From Smittia aterrima (taxonomy: Eukaryota; Arthropoda; Insecta; Diptera; Chironomidae): a stretch of DNA of 64,000 nucleotides. Both the position numbers and the translations under genes were made by a program. Each line of letters opens with the position of its first letter. Positions within the stretch are counted from its first letter, which is position 1. The stretch lies in contig CP093831.1 of assembly GCA_033063855.1 (NCBI GenBank), positions 7,750,001-7,814,000 on the forward strand. Reading direction: 5' to 3'. This document shows positions 38,614 to 49,635 of this stretch, one piece after another. Under the pieces are notes generated by a model. It was given only the letters and a program-made list of their open reading frames with translations. It searched no databases and was not told the DNA's origin.

Positions 38614-41600
38614 ATGGCGATTCAATTGCGCAAACAGATTCTTTATCCATTGTTAGCGACATTCGGATCACCAGGGTTGATAATAACATTTTACGTTTTC
38701 GACTTGTAAGTAATTCAATTAAAACTCTTTCGCTGCATAATTAAACACAAACACATTGCACAGCACATTGCATCATCAAAAATGCAAATTTCATTTTGAG
38801 AAAATTTGTTAATTTTTGTTTAATTTCTTAATTCTGCTTCGTGTTGGCTTCGCGATTAAGCAAAATTCACTGTTGGTTCATGTAAATTGTGATTAAATAA
38901 AATTTAGGAGTAACATTGTAGTGTTAAGGTTGTCGTAGCTTGATTAAGTCATGTAAGGAAGTTATTTTGAGAAGTAATCCTTCTGAGAATTCATTCGAGA
39001 TCTTAAAAGTACAGCAGATGTTGGGAAGGTAACGCGATCCAGAAAAAATGTTTACCGTTGCCTTGGGTATAATAAATTGAATTATTTGAGTTGAAATTTT
39101 AAAGTCAGTGGCCTAGATTCGACTTGAAGCTTACAACGATTTTTGCTAGGACATCTCTAAGGAGACAACGTCGTTCTTATTTTTAATGACTTGAACGTTA
39201 GCTCCAACTTTGCAGACTCTTAAAGTTTTCATGATCTTTATTCATTATTTAAAATTCATTATTTCCGGAATTGAGCAAAATTTTAAGTTTTTCATTTGGT
39301 TCCTGTTTTGAAAGTTTTCTGTTTTCTCCTCTCCCTCTCTCCGGTCTCTTCTAGAGAAACAGATTTTATCGATGGATTAGTAGATAGTCGTAAAGTTTTG
39401 TTGAGTGGCATTTTGCGGTCGAATGCAGACATTTGTTGATTGTTGTGGCTTGAGGATTGAAATAATTGGCAATCGACAGATTTCGCTTCAGAAAGTTTTC
39501 ATTAAACTCATCACATTGTTGCATCATAATTTAATCAGAGAATTCTACTTTATTCTGCTATGTCAGTCCTTTAACAGAAAGTGATTACATTGTGTCGTAA
39601 ATCGATTTATTTCAGAATATTGTCGAATGCCCTCAAGTTACTGTTGGTCGGATGGTTTGGAATCTTCATCGTCCTCCCGTTAATCTTCAAATTTTCCCAC
39701 TCACTTCAACGTGGGCTATTGTTTCTCAACTTCAGTAAGTATTGAAAATTTATTTCTGTGTTTATCTCTAATCTCTCGTTAAATTTATGATGCAATATCC
39801 CGTGGGAGTCTACGCTTTCTGCTTCCTTAGTAGCGACTCTTCCTGAGTGGAAGCGACACTCAAACCCGGAAGATTCTAATGGATTTAAATAATTATCGAA
39901 TTAAAAGTTAACCAATCGGAACGGACAAACTTTTATTTTCGGTCGTTACTTGAAGTTTTAAAGCGATTTCCGAGAGGAAAAGTTCAAAACTCTCGTGCAG
40001 AGTGTGACATTAAAAACCTTCGTTTGTGTTTTCGAATGCACGAGACGAGAAGTAAAGGATGAACTTTACCAGCAATGACGTCGTTTCGTGGTAAATTTGC
40101 AGCTTCGTTGGAAAGTGAAATGACCTGAAGGGCTCGCAACGAAGGAAGCAGAAAGCTTTTGTAGTTTAAAACTTACAACTCTTTCATCGCAGATGAGAAA
40201 TAGAAAATTTTTCCTCTCATCCGCGATCTTATTTGTGGTGTGTCGCTGTTGTGCTTTAATATCTCAAAATCTTCCCTTCTCACTAACTTTAGTGTCAATT
40301 GACAAAAAACACGTTAAAGGTAAACTTCTCGAACTTGTCAAAAGATTCGAAGCCAAACCTAATTCAATTTCGTAGATTTTTCTTTTATTTTTCTTCACTG
40401 CACCAGGAGCTTCCTCGAAAGTTATTTCACAAAGGCAAAAGTCATTAGGTGACGTAACTTTTGAATTCTCCAAAGGGTCCTTGCCCAAGAAAAAATTCTC
40501 GTCGATTTTATTATGTTATTCCATCAGCATTTCTTGTGTCTTCCCTGGAAGATGGAATGAAAGACAAACATGATTGCGTGAGGAAGGTCACACACATTCT
40601 TGCACGAATCACGAGATTAAATGAAAGAAAAATAACTTTTCCTTCATCGTGAAAAAGTTTTTTTTTCTCGTTTTCTTTTCATTTTTCTTGTATAAATTAG
40701 AATTATTAGGAAAGTTCCTGACTCAACTTGCATTTGATTGCATTTGAAGTAGGGAGGATTATGATGAGATATGCTTTGAAATGAATAAGCAGTAGATTAG
40801 TTCTGCAAACGGAGCGAAAGTTTCCAACTTATTTTAAACGCAAATAAATGCTTCGGGAGATAAAATTAAAAAAAGTTTCCAATATTTATTTTGGAAGCTT
40901 GGATAGAGTTGAACTAGAATTCACTTTTAGTTTCGTTCGTCGCATGAGAAACTTTTCGTATCCGTTAGCTGTCACTGTTTAGCGGGAACTTATCCCAACA
41001 CACAAAACTTTCGTACGAAAATTTTCATTTCAACTTTAATTATTCGAAAAGTTCTTCATCTTGAATTAAACATTTTCGCCTCTCGTCGTCGTTGTCGTCG
41101 TCGTCGAGACGAGACGAGGGAAGAGCAATGAAATGTCATATTTGGGAAAACTAATTTTCTCTACCGTTCTCTCTATTCTCTTGTGAAAAAAAAGTTTCTT
41201 ATCCATCGAATTTGGACTTGACAAGGCCCGAGACATTGGGACTGTACGCCACAAGGCATTTCCATTTAAATTACGAAGATGCGGATGATAAGAAAGTCAG
41301 CATAGCCGCGTGGCACATCGTGCCAAATCATATAGCGAGACGGTTCCATAAACAACTGCAGCTTAGCCCTGAGACACTCAAAAGTATAACAAATGACAGT
41401 CATTACAATGCAAATTATCGTGATGATCAAGCTGAGAGGAGCAGCTACAAGGTCATTGAAGAGATGATGCGAAGTAATTTCGACTTGAACGATAGTCACG
41501 ACAAGGAGCTTCTCTTCGAAGAGATTTTGCGAAAGACGAAAGATCCCATCGTTCTTTATCTTCACGGCAACACCGGAACGAGGGCAAATGGGCATCGCGT

Positions 41601-42453
41601 CGATTTGTATAAGACTTTAAGGAGACTTGGATATCACGTAATTGCAATGGATTACCGAGGCTTTGCGGATAGCAGTGACATTAGTCCGACAGAGAACGGA
41701 TGCGTAAGCGATGCTATTGCCATGTATCGCTACATTAAGAATCTTACAACGAGCCCAGTGTTTATCTACGGACACTCGTTAGGTAAATTAATTAATTTCT
41801 TCGTTCAAAAGAGTTCCCTTAAGGTTGTTTTCTTAATCAAGGTACTGGCATCAGTCTTCACATGGCGTCTGTAGTTAATAAAAGCAACATTGACAATCCG
41901 AAAGGTGTGATTCTTGAAGCGCCCTTCAATAATATGAGAGACGAAGTCTTGAAGCATCCTTTCACATGGGTAAGATTATTTCTTTCTAAGAAAAGAATTC
42001 TCGTCCGTTCAGCAATTTAATGGAAGCGTCTAAGATTACGCTTCAATTTGAGCGTGACATCAATCAAATCAAGAATTGTTTTCCTCTTTTCGCTTTTCTA
42101 AATTTAATTCGTGTTTCCAATTTCTTTGACAGCTCTATCGTCATTTGCCATGGTTCGAGTCAACAATCCTTAAGCCAATCTATGATAATGGCTTTCGCTT
42201 TGAATCGGATCAATACATACACGAGTTTAAAGCGCCTGTGATGATTCTTCATGCGGAGAACGATCGAGTTGTGCCATATGAACTTGGATACCAGCTTTAC
42301 AGAACAGCTCTCGAGACGAGAGGAAAAGCATGGGGACCCGCTGAGTTCCATAGATTCGAAGAAAAGTACGGACATAAGTACATCGTTAAAGCAAAGACTT
42401 TTCCAGATACGATAGATCAATTCATTAAACGATACAAGAGCGAGTCGTACTGA
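38614..42453 (+). CDS. Abhd12: ABHD12-type monoacylglycerol/lysophosphatidylserine lipase, five coding exons
   Basis: Coding exons: 38614-38705, 39616-39734, 41195-41782, 41842-41969 and 42133-42453. They total 1248 nt, or 415 residues plus a TGA stop; all introns are GT-AG with consistent phase. The amino end is hydrophobic (exon 1 and residues about 32-60, ending IVLPLIFKFSHSLQR), matching the single-pass membrane anchor of the family. The hydrolase core has the oxyanion-side motif YLHGNTGTR, then LGYHVIAMDYRGFADS. The nucleophile elbow is GHSLG with Ser265, split by intron 3. The acid is Asp353 in LHAENDR and the base is His390 in YGHKY. From family knowledge, ABHD12 is an ER-anchored serine hydrolase cleaving lysophosphatidylserine and monoacylglycerols, with roles in nerve cells. 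A charged insert of about 60 residues lies between the first strand and the HGN motif, longer than in the human protein. The ATG is supported by an in-frame TAA 18 bases upstream, but a further 5' exon cannot be excluded. Confidence 0.92.
39735..41194 (+). other. Abhd12: Abhd12 intron 2 (about 1.5 kb) with TCG repeat
   Basis: The intron runs from GTAAGT to a run of A ending AAG, directly before the exon encoding ISYPSNLDLTRPE. The 3' part carries a (TCG)n-like microsatellite at about 41083-41106. No alternative exon was recognised. Intron 1 (38706-39615) is likewise without recognised features. Confidence 0.7.
41083..41106. repeat. TCG trinucleotide repeat
   Basis: Imperfect run of TCG units with one TTG interruption, followed by two GAGAC units. 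It sits about 90 bases before the third coding exon of Abhd12, within intron 2. Confidence 0.8.
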
Positions 42454-42744
42454 ATGGATTTTCCACGCACCGTCAGACTTCGTCTACAAGATGATGAATT
42501 ATTTATACATTTTCCTCCTTTCGCCCTTCCTCTTGTAGACATAATTTGCAATTTACCACATCATTTACTTCAATACACAGCGCGACTTCTTTCTCACCCT
42601 CTCTTACTAAGAGTGGTGCGTCGCGACTGTACATCGAGACCAAAGTTGATTTTCCGCATATTTCTTGTTCTTTTGTGGCAAGTAAAAGTTTCAGTTTCTC
42701 TCTCTTCTCTCTCGAGAGCTTTAATTCCCAGCCGACGAAGCTGA

Positions 42745-42750
42745 AATAAA
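42745..42750 (+). terminator. Candidate polyadenylation signal for Abhd12 (AATAAA)
   Basis: A canonical AATAAA lies about 290 bases after the Abhd12 stop codon and is the first one after it that I noticed. The spacing suits an insect 3' UTR. No cleavage evidence is available. Confidence 0.45.
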
Positions 42751-45700
42751 CGAGGCGAAACTTTTCAAAGCGAAATTACAATATCGCAATTGCGAGACTA
42801 GCAAATAGAATTCCAATAGATAGTTGATAAAGCGCAAACGAGATAAGAAAACTTTTTCCGAGAGGAAAATCATTTTCATGTGGAAGGCAAAGCGCGACGT
42901 GAATTTTCACGAGTAATTTCATTATGAAAGTTTCTGTTGATAGAAGCGGAAAACTTTCGCATTTGCGTCCATTTTTCTAGAATAAAAGTTGATTCAATCG
43001 GATTGCCAGAAATAGCGGGAATGTCCTTAACACTTGAGAAAGAAAAGTTTTGATTAGCAAACTTGTGTTGAGTGCGAGCAGGTTTTATTTAATGAAATAG
43101 TTTGTAATCATTTCCTCTCTTTGATACACTTTGATTCGTTGCACTTTGTATTTAATTCCTCCTCTTTAGTAATTAAGCAAACGAATTTAAATTATTTTCA
43201 TGTCGAACTTGATTAAAATAGAAAGAAATAAAAAGCAGGGACGTGATGAGGATGAAAATTTAGAATTTGCGTGAGTTGATTTTTCATTGTCGCTTTTGGA
43301 GAAGCTTAGAATGATTTGTCTCGTTTTATGAATAACTCGAAACAATTTTGTTTATGCAGAGAGCTCTACAATTTGTCGTTGTGATAATTCTGAAATATTT
43401 TATTCAATAATCTTAAAACTTTTCGGAAACAAATTTTCTCATCTAAATATTTAAATAGAAAACTCTCAAATTCAACCAAGAAACTTTGATCAATTATTCT
43501 CAGCTCCCAAACTCGTCAACGATCTGCGACCTGAATTTTTATTTAGAATCGTTAACATTTCTTCTGTGTCAAAATTTTGACAAGGGGACGAAGAGATCAA
43601 AGTTGAAACGTGACGTATTTACTTTATGAACGATGCCTACTCAGCCTCTTACTGACCTCTGAACAATTTTTCATCGGAAACTTTTTCATTTTTGACAAAC
43701 GAGGAAATTCTCAAGGAAACCCATCAAAGGATAAATGAACCGAGAAGCCAAAATTCTCCTTAAAAAAAACTTGAGATTCCACAGCCGTGCCTTTCTTGAA
43801 ATGTCACTGAAGTTACAATTTAAAAATAGCCAACAATTCTAAAATTAGTTTTCAGTTTCAAATCTGAGTTTGAGCTTAAAACTTTTACAATTCCGAGCTT
43901 ACAGAACAAGCTTTTCCGCTAAGCTTTTTTAAACTTCTCAATTCTATGAATATTTCAGAAAACTTCGTCAATAGCTGACCGAGACCGTTAGGAACATTTA
44001 CAGAAACATTCCATGAAATAAGTTTCGCAAATATTCTGAAACAATTTAGAGTTTTTCGACTTACTCGAGAAGCTTGCCAACGAGGAAAGTTTGTAATAGA
44101 AATTTGCTTTGTTCATTTAATTATTTGCGCAATAGATTACGGACACGATGGATTTAGGTTTCAAACTTAATTAAGTACAAACTGCTTGAATTTCGTTGCT
44201 AACTGCTTTCTCACTGTTGTGCTGTGTCGAAAGGAACGAGATTAATTTATAAACCGAATTCGAGTTGAATAAACTTTAGTTTTCTTAACAACCTTGAAAC
44301 CTTTTCCATTTGTTTAGTTGAAGTCGATCGAGTGAAGTGTAAATTGTCGTCGAAATTGCAATTCACACAACTTAAGGACCCGAACGATTTGTTTCTCGGG
44401 TCGCTAGATAAGTGTCACTCGATGATGTAATCAAACCTTCTTCTTCTTCTTTGCTGGACTCGGTAAAACTCAATTGCGTGAGGCTGCTGATTTCACGACT
44501 GCCGAGATAATTGAAGCGAACCTTTGGTGAAAAAAAAATCGTGAATCCCTCTTCACTTCAAGAAATTTGTCATTCGGCCCGAAATAAATATTCAATTACG
44601 CTCGGTCTTGTGAAGTGGATGGGACAGGAATTATCGTCGTGCATAAATTCCAAGTCTTAAAATGGCTTTCCGCTTACTTTATGCTCAAGTTCCGTCTTAA
44701 GAAGCCCTGTCCCAACTTTTCTACACTCTCGGGGTCCCTTTTATATTTCACTTGATTAGATTTTCCCTTTTGATATCAGCTTCCCATTTTTATTTCTCCC
44801 TTATTGAGCTTTCTACATTTTTCTTCATCCTTACGAGAGTCGACGAGAGAGTCAATCAGGCCTTAAACTTTACCTCGCATAAAGAGTAAACCCTGAAATA
44901 GATTCCGATTGAAAAATGTTGCCGTTAAGGGGAGAAATGAACGAATGGAATTCTCTTAACATATTTGGCGAGGGAAGTTCGACGCTGTTCACAGTCAATG
45001 GAATTTTGGACTGATTTGATCGATTTTTGAAGTGTTTGAGCCGGTTAGCCTGAAATTGACCGCAATGAGAACATTTTCTACTTCAACTCTCGTTATCGTC
45101 TGCATCAATGATGCAGTTTCATAGTTTTAATTGTTTAAATGCTGCTCACATTTGCATAAGTTAATTAGAAACGTTATCTCATCGAGATGGAAGTGAACAG
45201 AGGAAGAGGGTGGATTGTTGTGCACAGAGGATGTCAGAGTCCTTCCGCAGAAAGATGGCCGAAACGTTTTTGGGGTCGAGTGGATAAAATCAGTTCTCTC
45301 GGGAAGAGGCTTTAGGGAGGACTACAGCAGTCAACGTTTTATCACTTTCCACAGCAGCACATCCACTTCGAAAATGTGATATGAATGAAATATCGCGGCA
45401 AAAATCACGCCTGTACATAAATTTCTAATGAAAAATGCATTCAATTTATCATTTTTTTATTTCAATCTTTTCGCTCACGCTCGTTTCTCTTTTCTAAACT
45501 GGAAGCAGACAATAAAGTTTTTGCGTTCGACTGGTTTTTTATGGCTCACGCAACGATATAGGTTTCGTCAGCTCTGCAAATTTGCATCTACTTCTGTTAT
45601 CAACTTGAATTGAACTTTCCTCACTCGAGAACTCCTTTTTTTTTGCGTCGCCTGACTTTGTGTCACAAAATAAATGGCAATCGACCGATTCACATTTTAA

Positions 45701-47424
45701 TTTATCGTTTACATGAATAGGAGGATGAGCAAGTAGAAAAATGTCGAAGTAACAGAGAAGCTTCGCTTGCATGTCATACGCAGAATAAATTCAATATGTA
45801 AACTCGCTTTTCACTGAAATGCGCTAAATCGAAAGCGAAAGTGTGAACTAAAAATTTGAAAGTGAAACACAAAATCCAGTTCCAAACTTTTTCCATTAAA
45901 AGAGTCCGATGAATTCTTTGGTAGACAACAGTGAATGTCCTGCTATCCTCTGTGGCGTGGAGAACAAAAAACTGAAAATTCTGGCAGAGCAGAGAACTGA
46001 ATAAATCCAATTTTTTTGTTTGAGTATAAAATTTTTCAATAAATACTAAAAAAGAAGAGTCACAGTTACTCAGCATGATAACTCGAGCATGGAATAGAAC
46101 TGAAAAGATGCAATTCCCATTTCAGCAAATTGTTTAAAGCTGAAAGTAGAGACACGACGAAGTGTAATTGAAATTTTTCTACGAAAGCTTTTCAAGAAGG
46201 AGAAAAATTTGTGTTCCAAAAATTGAATTTCCATTCAAAGTTTTTTTTTTGCATTAAGAGCTTTCACCCATTCCGCAAGAGCAAAATCCTCCCGAGTCCT
46301 GACTCGAAGAAAGAAAATGCAATTTATCATTTGACGTTTAAAAGCATCCATCTAGCCATTCGAAGCACATATGAATTTGTCACGGAGGAGGAAATAGCTG
46401 AAGAGCGGTCGTCGACGTCGTTGAGGGCGCATAGAAAAAGAGATTATCATTCGGCAAAGTGAAAAACCACAGCAAGGAGAGAAGCATCCATACAACAGGG
46501 AAAAAAATCACATAAAATTTGAATTTCAAACTCATAAATTTAACGTCGCATCAATTTTTAATGTTTGTTTTACATAATAATGCGAATGTGAAACATTCCG
46601 CCCGCACACCGATGATCAACCTTCATCTCTCATTCTTTTTATATTCGTTCTAATAAATTTTGGAAATTCATCGTGCATTCGTCAAGGAGGAACTGGCGAC
46701 ATTTTAGGAATAACGACAGAAGCATTTTTATTTAATATGTCACGAAGTGTCTGCTGATAAAAACGAGCGAGTGAACGAAACCTGTGCTGAGCTTCATGAT
46801 GAAAATATTCACCTTTCTATTCGTGTCATAAATGGGAGTTTCATGGGGATCATAACCAGAATGCATTCGCTACATCGTGAGACAATGAAAACGAAGCGAA
46901 GCTTTAGGACTTCGTTCATAGATGCTTTAATGAAATTTCGGTTTTGAAAGGAAATTCGCTTCGACAAATTCTATTTTATGAAAGCACGAGTCCCTCAACG
47001 AAATCCAGGCAAGTGGCTTTGATTCAAACTAATTAGACTTTACTTTGTAACAAATTCTCTCATTTTCATGAAAACAATTTCCAACCAATATTTTATTTCT
47101 CAGAAATTTCCTTTTACAAAAGATGAAAATTAATTTCCGGCAAGTTCAATACTTTAAACATTTTGCTCATTCAATCAAAAACGACATCAACATAACAAAA
47201 GAATTAAAAAACATTTTACGACGTCGACACATCTTCTTCCTTCTCCCACGCACATAAAAAAAATTGAAAAACATGTTGAGAGAATGTAAAAAATTAACTT
47301 TTTCTTATCGCACATTAAAAGCTTGTTTCCATATTTCAAACACCGAGACGAAGAAGAAGCAGCGGGAATTTTTATTGTTTGTGACATAATCGATAAATCT
47401 GTGTCTTCAGAGTCTAAACGCAAA

Positions 47425-47559
47425 ATGTTTCTTTTTGTTTGTTTACAATTTATCTTTGCTGTCAATCTCCAAATGACAACAACAGCAGTCAGCGAAAAAG
47501 ACAAAGAAAAGCTCGCGACACATATCGCACAAACTTTTTATGCATCAAAGCTTCTCTAA
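47425..47559 (+). CDS. Possible short secreted peptide or first exon (44 codons), doubtful
   Basis: An ATG preceded by CGCAAA opens a 44-residue frame. Its start, MFLFVCLQFIFAVNLQM, resembles a signal peptide. A hydrophilic end, SEKDKEKLATHIAQTF, follows and a TAA closes the frame. The shape recalls the beginning of small secreted insect proteins such as odorant-binding proteins. However, there is no cysteine pattern, no clear splice donor and no neighbouring matching exon. Chance is the more likely explanation, and the function is unknown. Confidence 0.15.
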   Translation: MFLFVCLQFIFAVNLQMTTTAVSEKDKEKLATHIAQTFYASKLL

Positions 47560-49588
47560 AGCAAAGCTGAAATGTAATCACAGCCTAACTCGTTTTCTGA
47601 CGTGAAAAGTAATAAAAATTGCTTCGAGCTGCTTGCTTCGTAAAACATTTAAAGAGTTTATCGTAAATTTTGATGAACAATGTTTACGACGGTAAAGCGA
47701 AAACAAATTTCCAGAATTTGTTGAGGACTCTAGGCCCCGAAGGCTGACTTTGTCTTCGAAATCTCTTCGACTGATTCATCTCCTTTGATCGACCGTCATG
47801 ACAATGAAGTAACAAAAACGCGAGTTCTCACGAAAATTTATGTCAAGTTTTCACTTGACGTCGTTCATTCACTGATGTGTTTATCATCTCGCATGAATTT
47901 TTGTTTTTTTAGCTTAAGAATTCTGTAGAAAGCATCTAAAATGTTTTTCTCCCCCTTAAAGCTTTCTGTATCCATTTCCGTGATCTCAAGGTTCATTTAA
48001 CTTTCAAATATTATGTGAAGCGCGCTACGAGACAGTCATGGATGAGTTTACTCGTGATGTTACACCATTAAAGTCACTTTTCCGCTTTAGGCTTCCTTCT
48101 TTCTTCGATGATAATCTCTGACCCGAAAATCCATTATTATTCGACGAGATGAGAGGACGAATCAATAAAATATTGTTTCTTTCAAAAAGAGTCTAGCTCG
48201 ACCGCATTAAAGAATCATAAAAATTATTGTTTGTTTCAACGTTCTTCCATTTTCTTTTAGGCGACCAAGCTCTTTTCACATTTTAAAACTCGATTCACGA
48301 AAAGAGGAAATTTCTTCATTCACTCAAGAAAAAAAATGTTTATTTCATTTTTAGGGATTTTTATACGTGAAAGTTTACAACTTTTTTTTGAGAAATTGAT
48401 AACTTTTTCTTATGATATTAAAATGCAGTTAGGATAAGAAATAAATTATATTTTCGAAAAGCCCTTCTTGATAAAAAAGCGATGACTTATTTCGCTTTCG
48501 CAGAATAACAAAATTCGTTGCTTGCTCGTAGCAATGTAGATAGAATTTTTAAAAGGATTTCACGTCAAGGTTATCTCAAAAAAATATTCGTCACATTCAT
48601 CAGAACTGGATTTTCACATCACATCACTTGCTTAAGCTTGATTCATCTGTGATAGAGTCGTTGTGGAATGATAAACTGAATGGTTTCTATAGAAGTTCTA
48701 GTTGAAGCGTAAGATGCATGAGTGCTTAAGTTGAAAATTTACTTTGACGAGTCTTTGAGTGAATTGTAAAAATATTCTTTCTTTGCCTTATACGAAGCCG
48801 TCTTTTGAAAGCTTTAGGAATCAGTGATGCAAATGGATTTTAATGAAAGGAAAAAGCTCGTTGCTTCGATTCTCTTAATTCAACCGCAATTGAGGCTCTG
48901 AAATCTCAAGCAACGCTAACCACAAAGCCCAACACCAAACGACAAAACTTTATTTTTTCCAACTTTATTTGCTTGTGGTCAGACAGACTTTTGTTTGAAT
49001 TCAACTCCTCCACACACTGATTGTAAGTAATTCGTAATTTATTGGCAAATACTTTGTGCTTTTGTCGGACTCTAATCATAAACTGACCGAAGCTTGCCGG
49101 AGACGAAAAGTTTTCATGAAGAAATGCGAAAAAAGGTGAAGGTTTAATTTTCTAAATGAGCCCACAGGAAGTTTCCGAAGGAGAAATCCTTTTTATTGTG
49201 GTTGAATGAACAAAGATTAGAAACCTTTTAGCCTTTGAGAATTGATGATATGATACATAAAATGTTCTGCTATAGTGACGATGAAAAACAACCTTCCGAC
49301 TAAAAGCTCGAAATGAAGTAACAAAAAGGAATCGAACGATTCCCCAAACGAACGTATTGTTGAGATCACTTTGCTTGTCGTTTCCTTCATCAAAACGCAA
49401 CGAGAAGCTTTGCTAAGCTGTCAACTAGCAATAAAGCTTTGGTTGGAAGACACGACTAACATGAAAGTCATGAGTCGACCGAACTCTTCGAGACGATAAA
49501 TGTGAAGTCTTTTAATTTTTAATTGACAAATGAATCCGTAGGCGAGAATAATTCAATCGCACAGTCGTCGCTTAAATGACATTACTTT

Positions 49589-49635
49589 CCACATCTACCC
49601 CAATTAAAATTGATGTAAAATTTTAATTGATGTGG
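49589..49635. repeat. Imperfect inverted repeat able to form a 17-bp hairpin
   Basis: The left arm CCACATC plus AATTAAAATT (with a 6-nt bulge TACCCC) is exactly complementary to the right arm at 619-635 of this kilobase, AATTTTAATTGATGTGG. The loop is about 7 nt. The stem is mostly A-T pairs. Confidence 0.6.
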
